Assembly: GCA_903813345.2 (NCBI GenBank)
Contig: CAIIXF020000001.1
Location: forward strand, 9,521,598-9,585,597
Origin: Owenia fusiformis
Taxonomy: Eukaryota; Annelida; Polychaeta; Sabellida; Oweniidae
Length of the DNA: 64,000 nucleotides
Reading direction: 5' to 3'
Positions 46,801-57,431 of this stretch are shown here, in pieces. Positions within the stretch are counted from its first letter, which is position 1. Every line of letters starts with the position of its first letter. A program made the position numbers and the translations under genes. The notes under the pieces were generated by a model. It saw nothing but the letters and a program-made list of their open reading frames with translations, did no database searches and was not told where the DNA came from.

Positions 46801-49800
46801 ATAGGATTTCTATAGTTTCGTGTGCAACCTAATGGCTAAATATTTCAAAAATAGGAAATTTTTAGAAATGTGTCTGTTTGATTTGTTTAAATGCAATATA
46901 TTAACAATAGAAGTCTGCAATATTAGAAAATTCCATTGTGGACTTTTTGAGAAAAGGACACTTTAGTAAAGCCATGTTGATTGTGGTTTATAATGGCAGC
47001 CAATGGAGATTTTCCAAAATTCAAACGTCGATATCTTTGGAACTAGGGAAAAGAAAAAATTTAATTATATAATTGTAACATACTGGGAATATGGGCTTTA
47101 TTACTCTAGAACTGTTCTGCAGGGGGTCTTTAGAAGATTGATAAATTAACACGGGGCTCAATGTAAAAATGCAAAATTTTCAAGGGCTGCTATTATTAAA
47201 TGGGGACACTTTTCATTACCACTTCGTTAGATATCAAATTTATATGTATTAAGGATACTTTGGTCAAAAAATGGTGCTTTATATATAGCAAGTGCAATTG
47301 AACAGCTAACTGGCCCCACTAATACGTATGCTTACAATATTCCTGGTTGTGCTATGTCCCCGTCTCTCATGGTGGCAGGCATATTGTCAGACTATTTGCG
47401 TTTATCTGTCCGTCCAAAATAGTTTGATAGATTGCTTGACAATCACCGTGAAAAATGGTCTAGTTTGTAGTATCAAACTATTTCTTTAAAAAACGTATAG
47501 TTTGCGTTTCACCTAAAATATTGGCGAGAATAGGCTCTCCCATATTCCTAAACGGAACACTTTCATATAAGTCGTGATATACTAGAGGTATAGTACTCTT
47601 CGGTACCCCCATATAAACTGAAATAAGTTGCAGAGTATATATCTTTACTGAACTATATTCCACTTATACTGTACGTATGGATCAAACCTACTATATGCGG
47701 TGATAGTCAACTTATATTAAACAAAGACAGACTATTTTAAACTATTCTTGACTTATTCTTTTCTTGCCCCCCCCCCCCAAAATAAACTATACCGTCTCTT
47801 ATATGCAGTATTACGTAATAACTTCAGTTATCTATCATGATAATTATACTGTTATACATAAAATATACTAGTGATAATCCATGCCACATGGTGAAGTCAC
47901 AAAACTTGTATGAGGATTAATCAGGAAGTCTAGAAGTAGTTCCAGCAAACAAAATGGTGGACATAAAATATTTATAAGAAACTATGGTTTGAGCTTTATC
48001 ATACTCTAACAAAGCAAGAAGTGCACATTTTCATGCTCCTTCGATGTTCCTTGGTAAGGTAAGATGATTTGTGGAAATTTTGGATTCTTGCAAATGTGTC
48101 ACTGTTGCAATCCTACTCCTTGAAACTTTCAAAAATTAGCCTCATTTCATGGTCTTCATGCTAGCTTAGTGGACCCATGCACCTCCAATTCATAGTTATG
48201 AAAAATGCGTTTAAATCTGAAGTTTTCTTGGACATGTCTCTTTAGTCAGAAAATGCATTCACATATAAAGATAACAGATACACAAAATCTTGTGACTTCA
48301 TCAAAAAAATATGGCTGCCAGTTTTTTGTACTTTTGATTAACTTTAGCGCTACCTTAAAAAGGGGGACTATAATCCCTGGGGGACCATAATTTCTTTCAC
48401 ACCGGGTTTACTCCATGGTTTCCTGTCACATTGAATGATATATTAGACGAGTCAGACGACATTTCAATAATCATCAGCACGTTCCAACCTTCCCGATTTA
48501 AGTTAAATTATTTTTCTGGTCATTCCACCAGACAAAACGCATAAATGTAAATTTGGTATTACATAAATTTATGACGCACATGCTAGAATATTTCACATGC
48601 TAGAATATATATATTCTAGCATGTGAAAACATGCGTCATAAATTTATGTAATACCAAATTTACATTTGATATACGTGTACTGTATGGAGACCATATGAGG
48701 TCTGTAGCTTCCAAAATCAAGATAAATATAATGCAACAAAATAAAGGGATACGGTAAACCGTACGATGCAATTTTCCATGTTGATTTTGTAGAGCTATGG
48801 TCGCCATGCGTCCGCCGTAGATCAAATGTGCCTGAGATTTTGAGCTTAATTTTACACACTTTTGTTTAGAATTGGACCATATTGTTGCTTTTTAAGCCGG
48901 TGCTATTTGACATAGGTTTGCTTTTCATTTCACAAACATATTCACAAAGGCGCTTGATTCGGTATAATTTGATAATTATTAAATTAAATAATAAAGAAAT
49001 AAAAAACAGGTATATTTTACACTTATTGCCACTGCTTCATCTGACAAATCGATGATTCGCTTTGAGCAAATTGGTGGCAAGAGCAAACTGATGAAAATAA
49101 CATTTTGACATATCAGAGCATTACGGTTTGCTTACATGTACATGAACCTTTTATCCCTAATTATTCAATTTCTATGAAATGAGTTTCGTTTACATCAATA
49201 ATTAATCCGTTTGTTACAGTTAATGGATTAATTTCTACAGCCGATGGGTCTAATTTTCACAAAAGATAATTTAATGTCGTCCTTATTATCCCACCGAACG
49301 AGGCTCGCACGGATGCGAGTATAGAGAAGTCGTCCATTCGTTCCTTCGTTCGTGTGTCATGGCGATAACTCAAATACCGGTTGACAGATTTGGTTAGCAT
49401 ATTGGTTAATTTACTAAGCATATGAATGTTATGTAAATAATGCATACCAATTATTTGAAAATATGATTTCTGACTTATATAATAAATGCTTGCCTTTGCA
49501 AATTAAAACTATAAAGGTGTACACTACTAAGTACATGTAATTCAAGTAAACCATGGTTAACCACTGGTCTGATTACATCCTGCAAAATTAAAAATAAGCT
49601 CTATCGCTACATGAAATATCAATCTTTAGAAACACTTGAAAAATATTCGACCTTCTGTAAATAGATATTATGTAGCTAAAGGAGTGGTATCGATATGGAG
49701 AACTGAATTCACCAATGTTTTTCTCTTAAACCAATCATTGAAAACATTCTGTAAAAAACACGGTATTTTATGTGTAATGTTGACGACTGATTGACAACAA

Positions 49801-52800
49801 TTTAATGCGAAAATTATTTAGAAATATTTTCTAAAACTGTTTTTGTTAACATTTTTTGGTTTTTAGTGCAATTGTTTTTGCTCCTTTCTACCAATTCTTG
49901 AGAATGAAATAAAATGTCTTTCCGAACCTTGTTGGAACAAAATAGCATATACAACATGTTTTTAGACCTCTCAATATTTTTTGATGACTGGTTTAAGAGA
50001 AACGTGTGTTCAAAAAGTTCGCCATATCGATACCCATCCTTTGATATATAATATGCTTGGAAACTATTAGCATATTTCATAATGACATTTTAAGAATGTA
50101 TATTCCCTTTGAATGTAACGATTTTTGTTCATAATGCTATATGAATTATCTTCTGATTTAACCAGGCATCGGAGTTTATTTATGAGGCGTGGCTGTTGGG
50201 GGACGTGGCCTGTAAAATCGTGTACTATGTGCGAGATGTCTCGTTCGCATGTTCCATAATGACACTAACTGCAATGTGCTTTGAAAGGTGGGTACTTTAT
50301 TTCTTATTTTATTGATCAGCTCCGTTTGTGTCTCCTCAAGGTAAATGGTTTCCCAAGGACCATGATAGTATTAGTTGAGCAACCTAGAGTTACAAAGATG
50401 CTCCTTTTGGGTCAAGTAAGACACAATTTACCCCAAAGGCAGTTATTAATCCCGAGGTTCAAATACATCGTGATCATTATAACGCTAGGAGTGTCAATCT
50501 TATGAATCTAAACATTTTGATTGTGTATCTGTTTTCTTTATTCTGACTGATTAAAATGGGATATACTCAATCATGTAACCCATGAGTATGTACGCCTCTT
50601 TTTGGGCAATCAATGTGGAACACATCTGTGGAAGACCTAGACATACAGGGTGGTCCAAAAAAGTGAACTGTTGCAACAGGCTATATTTCCCTTATTACCA
50701 GCTGGAATCCATTCATATTTTCACATATTGTAGATTAAGGTCTAAACTTTTTGTTGGTACTATCCTTTTACGAAGTCTTGAAATTTGAAACTATAAGCCC
50801 TAACCAAACATCACTGAAAATCGATAAAATGTGAACTTCAACGTTTGCAATTCTTCAACCCTTCAATAATCTTCCTGGGAAAATCTTTTTAGCTGCAGTC
50901 TGAAAAACCTAATGTTTTCTGACTTTGTTTGGTTTTGAATCCCACACATGATGGTGTAAAAATAGCCTTCTCATATTTTGGGTCACATGGGGTAACTTTC
51001 CCCCCCTCCTCTAACCGTTTGTGTAGGTAACATGTTCTGTTCAGTTCAGTTCAAAAATTTTAGACCTTTCTCTACAAGATGTGATAATATGAGCTAATAA
51101 CCCTGATGCGAGTAGAAATAATCTTGATTTACTTCATTAAAAAGTAATATCATATTTGAAATCTACATGTAAAATTACATCTAGAAATGTGGTTTTAAAA
51201 AGTGTTTATCAACTTTGAAAAATTAATTTTCTTTGAAAATGTGACTTCTAGCTTGGGGAGATTCCCCATAGACCCCATGCTGTAAAATCACAAAAAATGA
51301 AATATCTTTTCTTTTAGTGGACAGATAATATTTTGCTTTACTGGACATATTTTCATTAGTATAAGTATCAGGCACATAAGGGTTCTATGAAAATTGAGCC
51401 ACTTAAATTGATAATATTCAAGTTTAAGGGAACTTTCTTATATACCTGCCATGTTAATTGACCCGAATCAGCCACCTGGTGGTGAAACTGGTACCTACTC
51501 GCATTTGGGTAATTCATGCATGTGTTAAGTAAAATATATTTTTGGGGTACCAATATTATATATTTTTAGTCACATGATATCTGATTGACCAATGAGAGAA
51601 CGAGTATCGAAGCTTGGTCGAACATTTTCTGGGGGTGTCTGAAAATGTTTGGATGATGTTTCTTCATACATTGTTTGCAAAGGCCAATTTGCGCACAAGC
51701 TTACGTTTTACTTTGTCGAAATTCTTTAATTCTATGAATGTAGTAGTACAAACCTGCTTCAGAAACATCACACACGTCCAAAATGGGATAAAAATCATTA
51801 CTGGATATAACAAGGATGCTGAGTAGAAAATGGCGCTCGGGGTAATATTTTCTGGCTTTCTGTGTTTATCTTACATTATATATAAAAGGGCATCTCACTG
51901 TTTCATATTACATGCGTCATTCCTAAGATTAGTCAAGAGCAATATAAAGATACTTGTTAAAAAGATGAGTGTGACAATGAAGGACAGACGTCGAAAGCAC
52001 AGTCCTTTGTCATTATATGTATATCCAGAAAAAATATATAAAAAATATCAAAAATATCAAAAAAATCCTTTTTTGATTTTCTTTTTTTTGACATATCATG
52101 AGTTTATGGAATCTATGGAATTCCTTTTTTATTTATTTTCATCATTTTGATACACAAGTTTATGGTATTTATTGAGTTCATTTTTGTTTTGTTTTTACTC
52201 CCATATTCATTGTCTTGTTGGGATGTTTCGATGGAATTAATTTTTTGACTTTTTGATATTTTTGACACACAAGTTTATGGTATTTATGGAATTCATTTTA
52301 TTGATTTTTTTGATTTTTGACACCCATATTCATGGTATTGTTGGGTTGTTTTGACATAGTTTCATGGTCTTGATGGACACCAAACGTGTGGTATTTACAA
52401 AAACAGAGATGAAAATTGTAAACTAATTGACTTCACAAATGAGCCATTTTGAGTCAAATGTAATCTTAAATTTTTTATTATGAAATACATGTAACTTATT
52501 TGATCGTTTGAATTCGGAACAATACTACCCACGCTACCTTATATTAGAGATAACAATGAAGTTACTGATCAATTGTAAAAGACACATTAACCTTCACTAC
52601 ATCAACTGCATCTTTTCAGATTCTGATAGCTGAAACAAAAGTCGCTAGAACCGATCAATTTGGCCAGCACTGATTTATTTAAATAATTTCACTTTGATCC
52701 GAAAGTAAATTGATAAATGTAATTATCTTCCTGTAAAACACTATTTGTAAATCGGCTATTCACTTTAGCTTTATCAACATGATAAAAAGCACAAGGAAAC

Positions 52801-55800
52801 ACACAGTTAAAAAGCCCTGCGTTATACTCCAGGTTAACCTTAGACTGGTGGTACGTATATGTAGATAGACACGTGAAGTTGTCAGTCGCCTCATACCTGG
52901 TATAACCCTAATGTGTACAGGGGGACCCCCCATCCGGATTTTCCCCCGGTACTTCTCTGCCAAGAAAAACTATTTTTATAACCGTAGTACCTATACCTAC
53001 AAATTAAAGATCATTTTTGGTGCAAAAGTCGAGGTGATCGGTGGTAATTTGGCTGAGTTAGGATGGTGGGAACTTGGGAATTTTTTCAGAAATTGCTTGA
53101 AAATCAAAGAATAAAAATACAAGCTGGTTCTTTTTACTTTCTTTTGGATAAAGACCATAGAATGGTAAATACCCTTTCATCCAGGCCATATTACAAGGTA
53201 ATCTGACTTTTATTGACTGAGATACGAAGTTTTCAATATTATATTGTGGTCCGCTACTCGCGTTTCGATCAAAAAAATTGAGTAAAAATTGATAACTAGT
53301 GATCACATATCCATGAATTTTTTTCTGGATGGTCCTGAAGATGATTGTCAGATGCCTGCAAAACAATATAACCATATCTTAACCAATATTTTATAATATT
53401 TCTTTTTGAAGAAATAATCTTTTGTCTCCCCTACCCCAAGATTTTTCCGTTTCGCTGGTATTAGTCATTTTTCCATCTTAATATGCATATAATTTACAAA
53501 CTTGAGAATATGTATGCATCGAAATATTACACAATCATTTGAAGTATGTAAAAAACAAGTAGGAAAGAGTAAATTGTATTTGAAGTTCTAGTCTTTGAGA
53601 AAAAAGTTCTGTCATCTCGGGTGGCTTTATTTATTAACTTTTTTTCTTAAATCAGTAAATATAGAGCCAAACATGAGATTCTATGAGATATTTTGATTAT
53701 GTACCAGTAGAAACATATGGCGTCTATAATTACAAGCAAAATAAACCATGAAAATATGTCAATGCTGCAAATTTTGGCTCAAATACACTTATTTTCAACA
53801 CGCGAGATTGCGTTTTCGCTGGCCGAGATGCACTAAAAACAATTTTTTCATCTAATACGCAACCAATATCCAAAATTATTGCGCTATATTATAGAAAGAG
53901 GTATGTCCTATGAGGTGATTTTTAAAATAATATTATTTATTCAGTATCTTAGGTCCTGGACTGTGATTTGTCTCCAATTCCCCCATTTTTAGATATTTCA
54001 TTTCGTCAGACTTTCGAATTGGATCTAGGATAGGTAGTATATTTACCCACGGTTTTTTGTCCTAAAAAGGTAGATACTATATACACCTATTACATTTAGT
54101 ACCCATTTCTGGCTAAAATACATTATATGATGTTTTTTAATGAAAAAAGTAAAGCTCACCCATATGTTCCTCTGACCTACTTTTGACCCCATTTGACTTA
54201 CATTTTTGAGATTTTAATAGATCCCCTCGAGAGTTTTGAATAACCTACAATGTGGTACCGTACCTCTTACTGTACCTCTTCAACTTTTGTCATCCGAACC
54301 CCCCCCCCCCTGTACATTAATGTTATGAAAAATACGTTGTACACATTAGGGATAAGGTAGTTGTTCACCTGTAGGGATGATATGGTAAATATTCCTTGGA
54401 TTATATCGATATTTCCCTCGGCCACCAGGTTCTCTCAGAAAATATTGATATCATCCTTGTGATACTCCCCATATCAAATCCCTCCTGGTAAAAATCTCTT
54501 GTTTGCTACATTTTTATCAATTATTCTATTCAGATATTTTGCCATATGTGACCCGATGAAAGCGCATTACATCAGCACACCTGGCAGAGCAAGAAAAACT
54601 GTGATTGTAGTTTGGCTTTTGTCATTTATCAGTGTTATTCCGAGTCTACTGATAATGGTAAGATAAATTCATCGTTTTGTTCAGTTGATTTGTGGTCGTT
54701 AGCTTTGCTCCTGATAATACCTTCTTCAAGTGTTTGAGACAGATTGTACATTAACCTTTTAGAAAAAACAATACTTTAGCTTTGCTATAATGAACATGGT
54801 CACGGATGTTCTGTAAGATATTCTAATAGACTCAACTCGTCGAAGTAACAATGATGTATTTCTGTTTACTTAGAGAATTTTCAAACAATTAGTCTGGGGT
54901 CTTTTTAGTCTAATGAAGGCTCCTGAATGTATTCAAATAGTGACACATAGCATTCTATTTACAAAACACTTTACTTCTCAAGGAGACAGCCCCAACTGAA
55001 TATGAAGGAGAAGAAGTGTGTCGCACGGCCAGTGACATTAAGATTCTTTATATGCACCTTTACGCCAACTATCTTCTTGGTATATTCCTGGTTGCACCAT
55101 TTGTGTTTATGATCTATGCGTATGGACGCACGTGTTATGAGCTTTGGGTCAGCACGAGGAATGCACAACGCATGAGCGGACTCAGGTGGGTGGACGTCAT
55201 GGGGAGTAAGTCACCCTCCCCCCCCTCCCTCCCCCTCTCTTTTATAGACTACCCTATAATATAGAGTATGATAGAGAGGAGGTTACTTACTCCCCGTGGT
55301 AAAAGTGTTTAGACATCCCAAACTTTTTAGTCTTGCTTCTAGACCCTGGACCCTCTCTTATCTACTTTGTGTTTTGAAGTTGATAGGGGGTCCACTGTCT
55401 TGAAGCAAGACTATCTCGTTTAGGAAAGAATTTATTTTTGCACGATACATTCCTTGACTTGACCTTGTAAACAGCTCCTACAACTTTGATATCAAATTCC
55501 AATTAATTTCTTAGCATAACGTTTCATCATTTTGAAATCTTACATATGAGTTGTATACTGTACATCGATTGTGTTTTTGAAATGCAATTGTACATACGTA
55601 TGTTTTATTGTTTAGACATCCTGTAGAGAGTCACCTCCATAGCAGGTGGAACACAAGGTCCGTGAAGACAGTGGTCAGAAAAGGAGACGATCTGTTAAAC
55701 AGAAAAAGGGTTCGTCAGATATATTAAAATTCCAATTACTATCTAGTAATTTTCTTTTGTATGGTAATCTTAATTGTAATCAACTTTTCTTGTCATCTTG

Positions 55801-56832
55801 TCCTTTTTAAGATGTTCAATAACATCAGTCATGTTATTTCCGACAGCATCGCGAGGATATCCACCCGTCTAAATAACAAGAAAAGTCGTTTTTTATAAAT
55901 GCCGATTATTCAACAAATGACTTATTAATTTGACCGCAATTGTAGCAACTGATGGATGATGAGAAATTGGTGTTAACTACACTTGTAGACACTTATGATC
56001 ATTATGACCTAACTTGGTTAAGCTGTTAGGGGCGTTGATCAAGTTCTGCTCCTCTGATTGGTTGGGGAAATGGAGCGTGACACGAGGTAGAAATCCCTGG
56101 GAAGAAACTTCTTGCAAAACTTATTACAAAATGTATTTTTGATATTTGTTGTTATTTGTAGGTCATCAAAATGCTTATAGTTGTCGTCTTGATCTTCTTT
56201 TTCTCTTGGGGACCGATCACATTGTATACGGTTATCAGCCAGTTTGGAGTGGGCTTGCTGAAATATTACCATATAAAACAACGCCTCAGATTGTACCTGG
56301 CAACGCTCGCATATATGAACAGCTGTTTAAATCCCGTTGTCTACGCATTCATGTCCAGGTACGTTAATAGCAAAATCAGTTCAGTCCAAGTAAATATCAG
56401 ATCTATTTATGTTTTGTTCCCGAAGCATTAACGTGATTCTATTTAGCTTCATTCGAGGGATGATTTGGTTCAATGATTTTGAAATGGTAATGAAACACAA
56501 AATGGAAATCAAGACTTGCGAGTACATGGCGTTTAAAACACATTATGCATTTTTCATAAATACTATTCATATCAAGAATTGTATACATAATTCCGGCATA
56601 ACCGCCCAAATGGGCATTGTATAATTTCAGCCACTTTCGCATAGGATTCAAGAAGTGTTTCTATTGCTTTGTGAAGAAGCGCCCTCGAACGAAACACGGA
56701 GGGCACTCGACCAGTGACTTCAGAGCACACCACAATGGTAGTTCAGTCAAAAGTCGTGTATCTTACACCGAATCTAACACATCAATGACAACTGTACAAT
56801 ATTCCAGTCAACCTCAACCAAACATGTTATAA
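40751..56832 (+). CDS. Class A (rhodopsin-type) neuropeptide-like GPCR, 9 exons, 543 aa
   Basis: Exons: 40751-40883 (tentative), 41089-41523, 42483-42604, 50166-50287, 54534-54657, 54983-55185, 55616-55709, 56162-56358, 56631-56832. Frame is kept across all eight joins. A long extracellular N-terminus (about 165 aa) is Ser/Thr-rich with five N-glycosylation sites (NLS, NIT, NSS, NVT, NET) and several Cys. TM1 has GNILV and TM2 has LASADLMLLLLCLP. The TM3 start has GDVACK and its end has ERYFAI in place of DRY. TM4 has WLLSF; the second outer loop has EEVCR, the disulfide partner. TM6 has FSWGP in place of CWxP, and TM7 has NPVVY. Helix 8 follows with FRIGFKKC and a Ser-rich tail. This is a peptide-receptor pattern of the CCK/TRH/orexin-like group; the ligand and exact subfamily cannot be told. 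Exon 7's donor (AGG|gttcgt) is weak but fits phase. Confidence 0.87.
40951..41010 (+). repeat. Dispersed repeat with GGCGTCTGTAACA motif (copy 2)
   Basis: Contains gttcggcgtctgtaacaaat, matching the minus strand of 7213-7295 and the + strand of 61554-61610. It lies within intron 1 of the GPCR model. Confidence 0.55.
43081..47319. mobile_element. Foldback (giant hairpin) element FB3 in intron 3 of the GPCR gene
   Basis: Left end GTGGAATCAGTTAG, right end CTAACTGGCCCCAC, near-complementary. TA flanks both sides (43079-43080 and 47320-47321). Arms match inward over gcacttgctatatataaagc (left) and its partner (right), then gatatctaacgaagtgg, then tandem units of about 365-385 bp. The left arm has two units (gagccccatgttaattt at 43251 and 43634) and the right arm three (46411, 46788, 47151). 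The central 2.3 kb is not inverted and contains no convincing gene. The ends differ by several bases, so the copy is not recent. Confidence 0.78.
47322..48540. other. GPCR intron 3, right of FB3, nothing recognised
   Basis: A C-run near 47767 and otherwise unassigned AT-rich sequence. Confidence 0.45.
48541..48668. repeat. Near-perfect palindrome of about 128 bp
   Basis: The left arm cataaatgtaaatttggtat...aaatttatgacgc and the right arm gcgtcataaatttatg...ataccaaatttacattt are exact complements over about 38 bp. The centre has catgctagaatat and its complement, with one extra partial copy on the left. When single-stranded it would form a stable hairpin. It may be a small MITE, but no target duplication could be defined. 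Confidence 0.8.
48669..50165. other. GPCR intron 3, last part, nothing recognised
   Basis: No element ends or exon seen. The acceptor of exon 4 (ttaaccag) closes it. Confidence 0.45.
50646..50720 (+). mobile_element. Mariner-type terminal repeat, isolated
   Basis: TA followed by CAGGGTGGTCCAAAAAAGTG at 50646 has the form of a mariner-type terminus. No matching right end and no transposase frame were found nearby, so only a fragment is claimed. It lies in GPCR intron 4. Confidence 0.45.
51140..51500 (-). repeat. Interspersed repeat copy with the uninterrupted (empty) site
   Basis: This is the reverse-complement relative of 32160-33400 without the 839-bp insertion. On the minus strand the sequence passes through aaaatatgtccagtaaagc exactly where the other copy is split at TA. 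Flanking phrases cagtttcaccaccaggtggc and gaaagttcccttaaac match. It lies in GPCR intron 4. Confidence 0.75.
52040..52390. repeat. Degenerate tandem repeat
   Basis: Phrases acacaagtttatggtattta and cccatattcatggtattgtt alternate with T-rich stretches. The spacing is irregular, roughly 60-110 bp. It may be a decayed minisatellite. Confidence 0.5.
52905..54352. mobile_element. Possible TA-flanked DNA element, 1448 bp
   Basis: Short inverted ends: CCCTAATGTGTACA at 52906-52919 and its exact complement at 54338-54351, with TA outside both (52903-52904 and 54353-54354). No long inverted arms and no transposase frame. Because the terminal match is only 14 bp, chance or a different repeat boundary is possible. 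Confidence 0.4.
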
Positions 56833-57139
56833 AACACTGAATATAAAAATGGAGAGATATTTAGAATTTTTGTGATCAGTGATGTACTGTTTAATTGTCG
56901 TATCAGATGACCTTGCATGCTACGTTTTTCATTTCGACATTATGGAATTTCATTATTTGGGTGGCTTTGGTAGTCAATATATTGAAATACTTTCTTTTAT
57001 CCAAGGTTCCACCCTAGATATGGTGTTAATTAACACGTCAGGGACGCAGCTATACTCACAGAACAGTCAACAACAAAATGAAAGCACCTGTTTATGACAA
57101 CTGTAGTAGCTTAGTATATAACTATTATGATATTGACAC

Positions 57140-57145
57140 AATAAA
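57140..57145 (+). other. Polyadenylation signal of the GPCR gene
   Basis: AATAAA 307 bp after the GPCR stop codon. It lies only 286 bp before the start codon of gene 3, so the promoter and 5' untranslated region of gene 3 must be short, overlap the end of the GPCR transcript, or use a distant first exon. Confidence 0.5.
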
Positions 57146-57431
57146 CGAGATAATCAATGAAAAACGCTTAAATTGAACTTATGTTCATTGAAAGACATTA
57201 AAGAAATACATCACTGTCAACAACAGCTTGGCAGTTTAAGACAATTAAATGAAGAATTAATTAGAATTAACTACCAGTTGATACCCATGTGAATTAAAAA
57301 CGACATATATGTGTGACAGGGAAAAGTTACGCCTTTCCAACGTTTTAACATTGGAGAACAAGCGTCTATGCAGAGAAAAAATATGATGAAGCGGACCACC
57401 TTGCAAGGATTATTTAATTAGATTATCAACA

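Noticed and set aside
52911-53114. 67-codon + strand frame within the possible TA-flanked element
   Set aside because: No motif and no start context; the sequence is an intron of the GPCR gene.
56617-56832. Alternative acceptor at the catag before gattcaag for the last GPCR exon
   Set aside because: It would shift the frame; the acceptor at 56630 gives the expected helix 8 (FRIGFKKC) and an open tail to the stop.
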